This document shows, piece after piece, positions 16,714 to 25,928 of a stretch of 64,000 nucleotides of DNA (positions are counted from its first letter, which is position 1; every line of letters begins with the position of its first letter). The notes under the pieces were generated by a model. The model had not been told where the DNA came from, did no database searches, and saw only the letters and a program-made list of their open reading frames with translations. Origin of the DNA: Seohaeicola sp024304985 (GTDB taxonomy: Bacteria; Pseudomonadota; Alphaproteobacteria; Rhodobacterales; Rhodobacteraceae). The stretch lies in the NCBI RefSeq assembly GCF_028802875.1, contig NZ_JARAMP010000009.1:100408-164407 (forward strand), read 5' to 3'. The position numbers and the translations under genes were made by a program.

Positions 16714-18369
16714 ATGCTGCGCGCGCTTGAAATCCGCGACATGCTCATCATTGACCGGCTGGACCTGACCTTCCAGCCGGGTCTGAACGTCCTGACCGGC
16801 GAAACCGGCGCAGGCAAGTCGATCCTGCTTGATTCCCTTGGCTTCGTTCTGGGCTGGCGCGGCCGGGCCGAACTGGTCCGGCAGGGGGCCGAGCAGGGCG
16901 AGGTTGTCGCGGTGTTCGACCTGCCCGACGGGCACGCCGCCCATGCCGTGCTGGAAGAGGCGGGGCTGCCCAGCGGCCCGGAACTGATCCTGCGCCGGAT
17001 CAACACCCGCGATGGGCGCAAGACATCCTGGATCAATGACCGCCGCTGCTCGGGCGAGGTGCTGCGCGCCCTCTCGGACCGGCTGGTGGAACTGCATGGC
17101 CAGCATGACGACCGCGGCCTGCTCGACCCCAAGGGCCACCGCGCCCTGCTGGATGCCTTTGGCGGGGTGGCCCCGCTTCTGGACACCACGCGCGAGACAT
17201 GGCGCGCGCGGTCGCGCCTGTCCAGACGCCTGACCGAGGCCGAGGCGGCCATCGCCGCTGTGCGCGCCGAGGAAGACTATCTGCGCCACGCCGTCGCCGA
17301 ACTGGACGCGATGGACCCGCAGCCGGGCGAGGAGGCCGAACTGGACGCGCGCCGCCGCCTGATGCAGGGGGCCGAGCGGATGCGCGAGGATATGGCCCGC
17401 GCCCATGCCGCCCTTGGCCCGCAGGGGGCCGAAGGGGCGATGGGTGACGCGCTGCGCTGGCTGGACGGTCTGGCCGACCGGGCCGAAGGGATGCTCGACG
17501 CCCCCCTTGAGGCACTCGGGCGCGCGCTGAACGAGCTGGCGGATGCGGTGCAGGGCGTGGAACGCGCGCAGGATGTCCTCAGCTTCAATCCGCATGAGCT
17601 GGAAGAAACCGAGGAACGTCTCTTCGCGATCCGGGCGCTGGCGCGCAAGCATGACGTGCTGGCCGATGATCTGGGCCAGTTTGCCCAGGGTCTGCGCGAC
17701 CGTCTGGCGGCCCTTGACCGGGGCGACGCCGATCTGCGCGCGCTCAGGACCGAACTGGCGCAGGCCGAGGCTGCCTTCGATGCGGCGGCCCGCGCCCTGA
17801 CCGATGCGCGGGCCGAGGCGGCAGGGCGGCTGGATGCGGCCGTCACGGCGGAACTGGCCCCGCTCAAGATGGAACGCGCGGTCTTTCGCACCGAGATTGC
17901 CGCCGCCGAACCCGGACCGGAGGGGCGCGACAGCGTGACCTTCAGCGTGGCCACCAACCCCGGTGCGCCTGCCGGACCACTGGCGCGCATCGCCTCGGGC
18001 GGGGAACTCAGCCGGTTTCTGCTGGCGCTGAAAGTCTGCCTCAGCGACAGCAATGCCGGAATCACCATGATCTTCGACGAGATCGACCGCGGTGTCGGCG
18101 GCGCGACGGCAGATGCCGTGGGCCGCAGGCTGGCCGCGCTGGCCGAGGGCGGGCAGGTGCTGGTCGTCACCCATTCACCGCAGGTCGCGGCCCTTGGCGC
18201 CCATCACTGGCGTGTGGAAAAGCGGGTGCGGGACGAGATGACGACGACCACCGTGGTGCCGCTGGACGCATCCGCCCGCGTGGACGAGATCGCGCGCATG
18301 GTCGCCGGCGACACGATCACCGACGAGGCGCGCGGCGCCGCCCGCGCGCTGCTGGCGGGCACGGTCTGA
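16714..18369 (+). CDS. recN: DNA repair protein RecN
   Basis: 551 residues. RecN is an SMC-like ATPase for double-strand-break repair. Walker A GETGAGKS is at 29-36. A long central coiled coil (about 150-370) is rich in Arg/Ala/Glu. The C-terminal lobe has the signature SGGELSRFLLALK and Walker B TMIFDEIDRGVGG. Both ATPase halves are complete. No SOS box of the alphaproteobacterial GTTC-N7-GTTC type is visible in the 53-bp gap from bamD, so it may be co-transcribed with lpxC-bamD. Confidence 0.95.
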   Translation: MLRALEIRDMLIIDRLDLTFQPGLNVLTGETGAGKSILLDSLGFVLGWRGRAELVRQGAEQGEVVAVFDLPDGHAAHAVLEEAGLPSGPELILRRINTRDGRKTSWINDRRCSGEVLRALSDRLVELHGQHDDRGLLDPKGHRALLDAFGGVAPLLDTTRETWRARSRLSRRLTEAEAAIAAVRAEEDYLRHAVAELDAMDPQPGEEAELDARRRLMQGAERMREDMARAHAALGPQGAEGAMGDALRWLDGLADRAEGMLDAPLEALGRALNELADAVQGVERAQDVLSFNPHELEETEERLFAIRALARKHDVLADDLGQFAQGLRDRLAALDRGDADLRALRTELAQAEAAFDAAARALTDARAEAAGRLDAAVTAELAPLKMERAVFRTEIAAAEPGPEGRDSVTFSVATNPGAPAGPLARIASGGELSRFLLALKVCLSDSNAGITMIFDEIDRGVGGATADAVGRRLAALAEGGQVLVVTHSPQVAALGAHHWRVEKRVRDEMTTTTVVPLDASARVDEIARMVAGDTITDEARGAARALLAGTV

Positions 18370-18405
18370 CGCGTCACATGCCGCGCCTGATGCGCCGTTG
18401 TTTTT

Positions 18406-18428
18406 GAGTATTTTTGGCAAGATGAAGC
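18406..18428 (+). repeat. 23-bp intergenic repeat, copy 2
   Basis: Same 23 bases as copy 1 (7080-7102), 36 bp after the recN stop and only 7 bp from the stop of the convergent FAD oxidase gene. It is preceded by a T-run, so it could function at a transcript end. Confidence 0.7.
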
Positions 18429-18435
18429 GGGGGGC

Positions 18436-19809
18436 TTAGCCCTGCCGCAGCATCTTGCCGGGGTTCATGATATTGCCGGGGTCCAGTGCCAGCTTGAGGC
18501 TGCGCATCACATCCCATCCCGCCCCATGTTCGGCCTGCATGTAATCCAGCTTGCCCAGACCCACGCCATGCTCGCCCGTGGCCGTGCCCCCCAGCGCCAG
18601 CGCCCGTGTCACCATGCGATGCGACAGATCATGGGCGGCGGCGACCTCGGCGGGGTTCTGATCGTCATAGAGCAGGATCGCATGGAAATTGCCGTCCCCC
18701 ACATGGCCCAGGATTGGCCCCGCAATCGGCGAGGCCGCGATATCCGCCTGCGTCTGCGTCACCGCCTCGGCCAAGCGCGAGATCGGCACGCAGATATCGG
18801 TCACCAGCGCGACGCTGCCGGGGCGGGAGGCCTTGATCGCGTAATAGGCATTGTGCCGCATCGCCCATAGGGTGCTGCGATCCTCGGGCCGGGTGGCCCA
18901 GTCAAAGCCGGTGCCGCCATGATCCGCGACGATCTCGCCCAAGGTTTCGGCCTGTTCGCGCACGCCACTGTCCGAGCCGTGGAATTCCACCATCAGATGC
19001 GGCGTCAAGGGAATATCCGTGCCGGACCATGCGTTGACGGCGGCCACGCTGGCCGCGTCGATGAATTCGATCCGCGCCATGGGCAGACCCATCTGGATCG
19101 TGTCGATCACGGCGGCGACCGCCTCGTCCATCTGCGCAAAGCCGCAGATCGCCGCCGCAGTCGCTTCGGGCTGGCCCCGCAGCCGCAAGGTCAGTTCGGT
19201 GATCAGGCCAAGCGTTCCCTCGGCCCCGACGAACAACCCCGTCAGGTCATATCCCGCCGCCGTCTTGCGTGCGCGCGTGCCCGTGCGGATGATGCGCCCA
19301 TCGGCCAGCACCACCTCCAGTCCCAGCACATTGTCCCGCATCGTGCCGTAACGCACCGCAGTGGTGCCGCTGGCCCGCGTCGAGGCCATTCCCCCGATCG
19401 AGGCATTGGCGCCGGGATCGACCGGAAAGAACAAGCCCGTGGCCCGCAGTTCGGCATTCAACGCCTCGCGCGTGATGCCGGGCTGCACGACCACATCCAT
19501 ATCCTCAGGATTGACCTGCAACACCTTGTTCATCAATCGAAAATCCACACAAACCCCGCCATGGGGCGACTGCGCCTGCCCCTCAAGCGAGGTGCCCGCA
19601 CCATAGCCCACCACAGGCACGCCATGGGCCGCGCAGATCCCCACGATCGCCGCCACCTCGGCCGTGCTCTCGGGATAGACCACCGCATCGGGCGGCATGG
19701 ACGGGAAATGCGTCTCCGAGCGGCCATGCTGGTCCAGTTCGGACTTGGACCGGGTGGCGCGTTGTCCTAACAAGGAGGTCAGATCGTCAAAGGCTGTCGG
19801 GCGGGTCAT
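18436..19809 (-). CDS. FAD-binding oxidase, D-lactate/glycolate dehydrogenase (GlcD/Dld-like) family
   Basis: 457 residues. VAO-type flavoprotein that oxidises a 2-hydroxy acid such as D-lactate or glycolate, probably passing electrons to cytochrome c or quinone. The N-terminal FAD_binding_4 domain shows VVGYGAGTSLEGQ, DPGANASIGGMASTRASGTTAVRYG and FVGAEGTLGLITELTLRL. The C-terminal oxidase domain has GHVGDGNFHAILLYD, GEHGVGLGKLDYM and ALDPGNIMNPGKML. The ATG at 19807-19809 was chosen because upstream codons extend towards the divergent channel gene. glcE/glcF are not adjacent, which favours a D-lactate dehydrogenase. Malate synthase G lies 18 kb away. Confidence 0.85.
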   Translation of the reverse strand: MTRPTAFDDLTSLLGQRATRSKSELDQHGRSETHFPSMPPDAVVYPESTAEVAAIVGICAAHGVPVVGYGAGTSLEGQAQSPHGGVCVDFRLMNKVLQVNPEDMDVVVQPGITREALNAELRATGLFFPVDPGANASIGGMASTRASGTTAVRYGTMRDNVLGLEVVLADGRIIRTGTRARKTAAGYDLTGLFVGAEGTLGLITELTLRLRGQPEATAAAICGFAQMDEAVAAVIDTIQMGLPMARIEFIDAASVAAVNAWSGTDIPLTPHLMVEFHGSDSGVREQAETLGEIVADHGGTGFDWATRPEDRSTLWAMRHNAYYAIKASRPGSVALVTDICVPISRLAEAVTQTQADIAASPIAGPILGHVGDGNFHAILLYDDQNPAEVAAAHDLSHRMVTRALALGGTATGEHGVGLGKLDYMQAEHGAGWDVMRSLKLALDPGNIMNPGKMLRQG

Positions 19810-19898
19810 CGGGGTCTCCGAAAGGGGCGGGTGCACCGACCCTAGGCCAAGGCGACCAGACGGGGAAGGGGCAAGACCATGGTCAGAGCGAGGGATGG

Positions 19899-21632
19899 AT
19901 GGCCCGAAAGGCAAGCGACCCCGTGCAGGACGGACATCGTCTGATGCCGCAGACCCTGAGGGCGCAGCTGTCGCAGCTTCTGACTCAGGCGCGGCAATTT
20001 CTGGCCGAGGTCTGGCGCGTCTTGCGCCAACGCGGCCCCAGCCAGTTCCAGTTCTGGCTGATCGCCCTGATCATCGGCATTGCCGCCGGTTTCGCCGCCC
20101 TGCTGTTCCGTAAGGGGATCGAAGTGCTGCAGGCGGTTCTCTACGGCACGGATGACGTGGCGATGCTGCACAGCTTTGCCCTGACCATGCCCTGGTATTG
20201 GGTTCTGGTCCTGCCGATCGCGGGCGGTCTGGTGGTCGGGCTGATCCTGCACCGCTTCACTCCGGATGCGCGGGTGCGCTCGGTCGCGGATGTGATCGAG
20301 GGAGCCGCGCTGCAGGACGGGCGGGTCGAGCATCGTGCGGGCCTTGCTTCGGCGGCGGCCTCGCTCATCACCCTGTCCACCGGCGGGTCGAGCGGGCGGG
20401 AAGGTCCTGTCGTGCATATGGCCGCCGTCATCTCAAGCTGGGTCAGCGAGCGGATTCGCGCGGACGGGATCACCGGGCGCGACCTGCTGGGCTGTGCCGT
20501 CGCCGCCGCCGTCTCGGCCAGTTTCAACGCGCCCATCGCGGGGGCGCTTTTTGCGCTGGAAGTGGTGCTGCGGCATTTCGCTGTGCATGCCTTCGCGCCC
20601 ATCGCCATTGCCGCCGTGGCGGGCACCGTGATCAACCGGATCGAATATGGCGGCGTGACCGAATTCGTGCTGCCGGGGATCAACACGCTGGAATTCTATG
20701 GCGAACTGCCCGCGTTCCTGATCCTCGGGCTGCTCTGCGGGCTTGTGGCCACGGTGCTGATGCGCGCGATCTTCGTGGCCGAGGACATGGGCAACCGCAT
20801 CCAGACCGCAACCGGCCTGCCGCGCTGGCTGCGCCCGGCGGTGTCGGGGGCCATGCTGGGCGGGCTGGCGATCTGGTTTCCCCATATCATCGGCGTCGGC
20901 TACGAGACGACATCCGCCGCCCTGACCGGCCAGCTTCTGCTGTGGGAGGCGGTCGTGTTCTGCATACTCAAGGTGCTGGCTGTCGCCATCACCATGGGCG
21001 GGCGCATGGGGGGCGGGGTCTTCTCGCCCGCGCTGATGGTGGGCGCGCTGACCGGGCTGGCCTTCGGCATGATCGCCACGGCCATCTTCCCCGACGTGTC
21101 GGGGGCCAGCACGATCTATGCGCTGGCGGGCATGGGGGCGGTCGCCGCCGCCGTGCTGGGCGCTCCGATCTCGACCACGCTGATCGTGTTCGAGATGACC
21201 GGCGACTGGCAGATCGGCATCGCGGTCATGGTGGCGGTCTCGCTCTCCACGGCGCTGGCCTCACGGCTGGTGGACCGGTCCTTCTTTCTCACCCAGCTCG
21301 AACGGCGCGGCGTGCATCTGGCGGCCGGGCCGCAGGCCTATCTCTTGTCGATGTTCCGCGTCGCGGCCGTGATGCGCAAGGTCGGCGATCCCGGCATGGC
21401 GGATGAAACCGCCTGCCGCGAGATGATCGAGGACGGCATCTATGTCGAGGCGACCGCCACGCTCGAGGCGGCGCTGCCCCTGTTCGACCGCGCCGGAGTT
21501 CCCTTCCTGCCGGTGGTCACCCGTGTCGAGGGCAATGAAGAGCCGCAGCTATGGGGCGCGCTCTTCCATGTGGACGCGCTCAAGACCTATACCCGCGCGC
21601 TTGCCGCCACGGCGGCCGAGGAACATAGCTAG
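19899..21632 (+). CDS. ClC-family chloride channel/transporter with degenerate CBS-like tail
   Basis: 577 residues. Integral membrane ClC protein moving chloride, possibly in exchange for protons. Conserved filter elements are GSSGREGPVVHMAA (with the gating glutamate), the GRMGGGVFSPALMVG loop, and the late helix GAPISTTLIVFEMTGD. The last ~100 residues are soluble and resemble a weak CBS region. The ATG at 19899 is used; a second ATG at 19944 would remove a 15-residue tail. Divergent from the FAD oxidase with a 90-bp gap. Confidence 0.88.
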   Translation: MARKASDPVQDGHRLMPQTLRAQLSQLLTQARQFLAEVWRVLRQRGPSQFQFWLIALIIGIAAGFAALLFRKGIEVLQAVLYGTDDVAMLHSFALTMPWYWVLVLPIAGGLVVGLILHRFTPDARVRSVADVIEGAALQDGRVEHRAGLASAAASLITLSTGGSSGREGPVVHMAAVISSWVSERIRADGITGRDLLGCAVAAAVSASFNAPIAGALFALEVVLRHFAVHAFAPIAIAAVAGTVINRIEYGGVTEFVLPGINTLEFYGELPAFLILGLLCGLVATVLMRAIFVAEDMGNRIQTATGLPRWLRPAVSGAMLGGLAIWFPHIIGVGYETTSAALTGQLLLWEAVVFCILKVLAVAITMGGRMGGGVFSPALMVGALTGLAFGMIATAIFPDVSGASTIYALAGMGAVAAAVLGAPISTTLIVFEMTGDWQIGIAVMVAVSLSTALASRLVDRSFFLTQLERRGVHLAAGPQAYLLSMFRVAAVMRKVGDPGMADETACREMIEDGIYVEATATLEAALPLFDRAGVPFLPVVTRVEGNEEPQLWGALFHVDALKTYTRALAATAAEEHS

Positions 21633-21666
21633 GCATCGCGCCCCGTGATCGGCGCGCGCTGCTGCG

Positions 21667-21689
21667 GCTTCTTCTTGCTGAAAATATCC
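21667..21689 (-). repeat. 23-bp intergenic repeat, copy 7 (diverged)
   Basis: On the minus strand GGATATTTTCAGCAAGAAGAAGC, between the convergent ends of the ClC gene and DUF427. It matches the repeat consensus GRRTATTTnnnGCAAGAWGAARC. Confidence 0.6.
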
Positions 21690-21738
21690 ATGACCACGCC
21701 CGCCACCTGTCGCGTGACGGGCAAGGACAGGGATCTTG

Positions 21739-22083
21739 TCAGACCTGCTCGACCGTCACCGTATCCGAGGCATAGAAGGCCAGATGGTCCTTGATCCGTT
21801 CCATCCCCGGCTTGGGGTCCTCATAGGACCATGCCGCGTTCTGCAAGGTCGTGCTTTTCGTCACGATCGAGAAATAGCTGGCATCGCCCTTGTGCGGGCA
21901 ATGTGTCTTGTGGTCGGTGCGGTCCAGAAAGGCCATGGCGATGTCGCCGCGCGGGAAATAGATCACGAAGGGCATCGCGCCTTCGGTCAATTCCAGCGCG
22001 TCATTGGACTCGCCCAGGACCGCGCCACCGGCGCGGACCACCCAGGTTCCTTCGGCTTTGCGGATCGTAATGTGATCGGTCAT
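21739..22083 (-). CDS. DUF427 domain protein
   Basis: 114 residues. The sequence follows the DUF427 pattern: WVVRAGGAVLGESNDALEL, then VIYFPRGDIAMAFL, then the CPHKGDASYFSI motif and the end segment ENAAWSYEDPKPGMERI-like (here QNAAWSYEDPKPG). It is a small cytoplasmic beta-rich domain of unknown biochemical role. Aminopeptidase P lies just upstream on the same strand with a 58-bp gap. Confidence 0.88.
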   Translation of the reverse strand: MTDHITIRKAEGTWVVRAGGAVLGESNDALELTEGAMPFVIYFPRGDIAMAFLDRTDHKTHCPHKGDASYFSIVTKSTTLQNAAWSYEDPKPGMERIKDHLAFYASDTVTVEQV

Positions 22084-22141
22084 GGTCTTCCCCCGTTTTC
22101 AATCTTCTGTGCCCTGCCTGTGTGACGCTGTCATGTCAGCG

Positions 22142-23944
22142 TCACAGCGGAGCGGTCGCCCCGGCCAGCCAGATGCGCGCCGCTTCGGACAGGCGCGGTG
22201 CTATCTTGTCGTGACATGCCGCGTGATAGGCGTTCAGCCAGGCCCGCTCCTCGGCGGTCATCAGGCCGGGCAGCACCAGCCGCCGGTCGATCGGCACCCA
22301 TGTCAGCGTGTCGAAGCTGAACATGGCCCGATCATCGGCGCCGGCAAGGGCAGGGGCCTCGCGCACCACGATCAGGTTCTCGATCCGGATGCCAAAGGAC
22401 CCTTCGCGGTAATATCCCGGCTCGTTGGACAGGATCATGCCGGGCTGCAAGGGCACGTCCGAGATGCGGCTGATCCGCTGCGGGCCTTCATGCACGCAAA
22501 GATAGACGCCCACACCATGACCGGTCCCGTGGTTGAAATCCAGCCCCGCCGCCCAAAGCGGCGCGCGGGCAATGGCGTCGATGTCGCGCCCCGCCAGCCC
22601 CTTGGGAAAGCGCAGGCGCGAGATCCCGATCATCCCCTGCAACACGCGGGTGAAACAGGCTTTTTCCGTATCGCCAACCTCGCCCACGGGCAGGGTGCGG
22701 GTGATATCGGTGGTCCCGTCCAGATATTGCCCGCCGCTGTCCACCACGATCAGATGTCCCGGTTCCAGCCGCGCATTGCTGCTGTTCGAGACGCGGTAAT
22801 GCATGATCGCGCCATTGGGACCGGTCCCTGCGATCGTCTCGAAACTGATGTCGCGCAGGGCATTGGTCGCGCGGCGGAAACCTTCCAGCGCGGTGGCCAC
22901 CTCGATCTCGGTCAGCGACCCCGCCGGCTGTGCGTCGAACCAGCACAGGAATTCCACCATGGCGGCGGCATCGCGCAGATGCGCCTCGGTCGTGGCGGCG
23001 ATCTCGGCCGGGGTCTTGGTCGCCTTGGGCAGGATGCAGGGATCTTGCCCCCAGACGCAGGGAACCCCCGCCTCGGCCAGTTCCATCGACACCCAGAGAG
23101 GGGCCGTCGCCCGGTCCACCCGCACCGGGCCAGTCAGACTGCGCAATCCCGCGCCAAAGGCCGTCACCGGGCGCAAGGTCACATCCGTGCCCAGATGCGC
23201 GCGCAGGGCGTCATCGCATTTGGCGGGATCGGCGAACAGCGTCAGATGGCCGTTGTCATGCAGCACGGCAAAGCCATGCGGCACCGGGTTGCGCGGAATA
23301 TCCGCCCCCCGCACGTTCAGGAGCCAGGCAAGGGAATCGGCCAGGGTCAGGACGGCCGCGCTCTGCCCGGCCTTGCGCAAGCCTTCGGCCAGCCGCGCCC
23401 GCTTGGCGGCGCTGGTCTCGCCTGCCAGATCATCAGGATAGGGCGTGATCAGCCCCGCAGGCGGGGCAGGCTGGTCGGTCCAGATCCGGTCCAGGGCATT
23501 GGGGCCGGGCCGCAGCGTGATGGCCGTGCCCGCCAGCGCCTCCTCCAGCTTGCCGATCTCGTCCGCGGTGTGCAGCCAGGGATCAAACCCGATCACCCCG
23601 CCATTGGGCAACTGCGCGCGCAGCCAGTCGGCCAGCCCTGTCTCGGGCCAGGGCACGGGCGTGAAATGCGCCAGATCCACCTGACCTTTCACCTGCGTGC
23701 GGTAGCGTCCGTCGATGAAAACGCCCGCCACATGGGGCAGCACGCAGGCAAACCCGGCCGAGCCGGTGAATCCCGTCAGCCAGGCTAGCCGCGCATCGTG
23801 CGGGGCCACATATTCCCCCTGATGCGCATCGGCGCGCGGCACCAGAAATCCGGTCAGCCCCTCGCGCGGCAACAGATCGCGCAGCGCGGCCAGCCGGGGC
23901 GGGCCCTGCTCGGGGCGGGCACTGTCCTCGAAACTCTGGAACAT
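22142..23944 (-). CDS. pepP: Xaa-Pro aminopeptidase (peptidase M24B)
   Basis: 600 residues. Metallopeptidase that removes N-terminal residues preceding proline. Two creatinase-like N-domains precede a C-terminal pita-bread domain. The dinuclear metal ligands are visible: the two Asp in VVDSGGQYLDGTTDITRT, His in GTGHGVGVYL, Glu in LSNEPGYY and Glu in GIRIENL. The three-domain length (about 600) matches the eukaryote-like aminopeptidase P group rather than short E. coli PepP. The gene starts one base after the cobT stop, so the two are co-transcribed. Confidence 0.9.
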   Translation of the reverse strand: MFQSFEDSARPEQGPPRLAALRDLLPREGLTGFLVPRADAHQGEYVAPHDARLAWLTGFTGSAGFACVLPHVAGVFIDGRYRTQVKGQVDLAHFTPVPWPETGLADWLRAQLPNGGVIGFDPWLHTADEIGKLEEALAGTAITLRPGPNALDRIWTDQPAPPAGLITPYPDDLAGETSAAKRARLAEGLRKAGQSAAVLTLADSLAWLLNVRGADIPRNPVPHGFAVLHDNGHLTLFADPAKCDDALRAHLGTDVTLRPVTAFGAGLRSLTGPVRVDRATAPLWVSMELAEAGVPCVWGQDPCILPKATKTPAEIAATTEAHLRDAAAMVEFLCWFDAQPAGSLTEIEVATALEGFRRATNALRDISFETIAGTGPNGAIMHYRVSNSSNARLEPGHLIVVDSGGQYLDGTTDITRTLPVGEVGDTEKACFTRVLQGMIGISRLRFPKGLAGRDIDAIARAPLWAAGLDFNHGTGHGVGVYLCVHEGPQRISRISDVPLQPGMILSNEPGYYREGSFGIRIENLIVVREAPALAGADDRAMFSFDTLTWVPIDRRLVLPGLMTAEERAWLNAYHAACHDKIAPRLSEAARIWLAGATAPL

Positions 23945-23945
23945 G

Positions 23946-25820
23946 CTACATCGCCCTCTTCATGCCGATCATCCGGGCACGGGCGCGCGGGTCGCTGTCG
24001 AACAGCCCCGCCAGCTGCTCGGTCATGGCCCCGGCCAGCTGGTCCACATCGGTGATCGTGACCGCATGCTGGTAATAGCGCGTCACGTCATGGCCGATAC
24101 CGATGGCGATCAGTTCCACAGCCTTGCGTTTTTCCACCATGGCAATCACGTCGCGCAGGTGCTTTTCCAGATAGTTCGCAGGGTTCACCGAGAGGGTGGA
24201 ATCGTCCACGGGCGCGCCATCCGAGATCACCATCATGATCTTGCGCGCCTCGGGCCGGGCCATCATGCGCCGATGCGCCCATTCCAGCGCCTCGCCGTCG
24301 ATGTTCTCCTTCAGCAAGCCTTCCTTCATCATCAGCCCCAGATTGGGCCGCGTCCGCCGCCATGGCGCATCCGCGGATTTATAGATGATGTGCCGCAGAT
24401 CGTTCAGACGCCCCGGTTGCTGCGGGCGCCCCTCGGCCAGCCATTTCTCGCGGCTTTGGCCACCTTTCCACGCGCGTGTGGTGAAGCCCAGGATTTCCAC
24501 CTTGACCGAGCACCGCTCCAGCGTCCGCGCCAGCACATCGGCGCAGATGGCCGCGATGGAAATCGGCCGCCCCCGCATCGAGCCGGAATTGTCCAGAAGC
24601 AGCGTCACCACCGTATCGCGGAATTCCGTGTCCTTCTCGACCTTGAAGGACAGCGGCGTCGTCGGGTTCGCCACGACACGCGCCAGACGGCCCGCATCAA
24701 GGATGCCTTCTTCCATGTCGAACAACCACGAGCGGTTCTGCTGCGCCTGAAGGCGGCGTTGCAGTTTGTTGGCCAGACGGCCCACAGCGCCTTTCAACGG
24801 CTCCAACTGCTGATCCAGATAGGCGCGCAACCGTTCCAACTCGACCGGGTCCGCCAATTCCTCGGCGGGAATTTCCTCATCGAAATCGGTGACATAGACG
24901 GCATAGTTCGGATCGGCATCCGAGACGGGCTGCGGCGCGGGCGGCTCCAGCGGGGCCTCGCCATCGGGCAGTTCAGTATCCTCGCCCATCTCCTGATCGG
25001 CCAACTCGTCCATGCTGACCTGCGCCTGTGACGCGTCCTGGCTGTCCTCCTGCGACTGCTCGGGGCTGGCCTCGGCCTCTTCCTGCTGCTGGTCATCCTG
25101 ACCGCTGCTGTCGGGGTTTTCCTGCTGCTCGGCGCTGTCCTCGGCATCGTCCTGATCGTCATCAGGCTGGTCGGGATCATCGCCCAGCTGATCGCCGTAA
25201 CCCAGATCTTCGATCACCTTGCGGGCGAACCGTGCAAAGGCCGCCTGATCGTGCAGCTTGTCCTGCAAACCGTCCAGCGTGCCGCCCGCCTGATCCTCGA
25301 TGAACCCGCGCCATAGCTCCATGACGTTCTGCGCGCCCGCCGGAAGCTGCCGCCCCGTCGCCAGATGCCGGATCATATACCCCGCCGCCGTCGCCAATGG
25401 CGCGTCCGAGGCTTGGGTGATCTGCTCATACCCCGCCCGCGCCGCCTCATGTGCGATCTTGGCGTCGATATTGCCAGCGGTGCCGGGCATGTCGCGCGCG
25501 CCCATCGCCTCGCAGCGCGCGGTCTCCATCGCCTCATAAAGGTCCCGCGCCATCGCACCGGGCGGCGCGTAGCGCGCATGCAGCGCGTCATTGTGGTAAC
25601 GGCGGTGTAGCGCCAGCGCATCGGCCGTGCCACGCGCCAGCATCACCTCGTCCCGCGTCATGCGGCGGCTGACCTGCGGCAGACGCATCGCATCACCCGA
25701 CAGGCCCGAGGGATCGACCGAATAGCTGACCGTCAGATCAGGGTCATGGGCCATGACCTTGGTGGCCTCGGCCAAGGCTTTCTTGAACGGATCGGCGGGG
25801 TTGTCGGTCGGTTTGCTCAT
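23946..25820 (-). CDS. cobT: Cobaltochelatase subunit CobT
   Basis: 624 residues. CobT works with CobS as the chaperone-like AAA/VWA module for CobN, inserting cobalt into hydrogenobyrinic diamide in aerobic vitamin B12 synthesis. A highly acidic Asp/Glu/Gln-rich stretch (about 210-290) separates an N-terminal domain from a C-terminal VWA domain with the MIDAS motif DNSGS at 410-414 and SDGAPVDDSTLS downstream. The ATG at 25818-25820 fits family N-termini (MSKPTDNPADPFKKALAEAT). cobN is not in the window. Confidence 0.94.
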   Translation of the reverse strand: MSKPTDNPADPFKKALAEATKVMAHDPDLTVSYSVDPSGLSGDAMRLPQVSRRMTRDEVMLARGTADALALHRRYHNDALHARYAPPGAMARDLYEAMETARCEAMGARDMPGTAGNIDAKIAHEAARAGYEQITQASDAPLATAAGYMIRHLATGRQLPAGAQNVMELWRGFIEDQAGGTLDGLQDKLHDQAAFARFARKVIEDLGYGDQLGDDPDQPDDDQDDAEDSAEQQENPDSSGQDDQQQEEAEASPEQSQEDSQDASQAQVSMDELADQEMGEDTELPDGEAPLEPPAPQPVSDADPNYAVYVTDFDEEIPAEELADPVELERLRAYLDQQLEPLKGAVGRLANKLQRRLQAQQNRSWLFDMEEGILDAGRLARVVANPTTPLSFKVEKDTEFRDTVVTLLLDNSGSMRGRPISIAAICADVLARTLERCSVKVEILGFTTRAWKGGQSREKWLAEGRPQQPGRLNDLRHIIYKSADAPWRRTRPNLGLMMKEGLLKENIDGEALEWAHRRMMARPEARKIMMVISDGAPVDDSTLSVNPANYLEKHLRDVIAMVEKRKAVELIAIGIGHDVTRYYQHAVTITDVDQLAGAMTEQLAGLFDSDPRARARMIGMKRAM

Positions 25821-25928
25821 CTCACCTCTCCGGTCGCGGGGCGGCCCTTGGGCCAACGGCGCTGCTCCTCCGCCCTGCTGGCCCGCGTCGCGAGGACAAC
25901 CCGCAGGGATGGACCGAGCGTGCCGCGA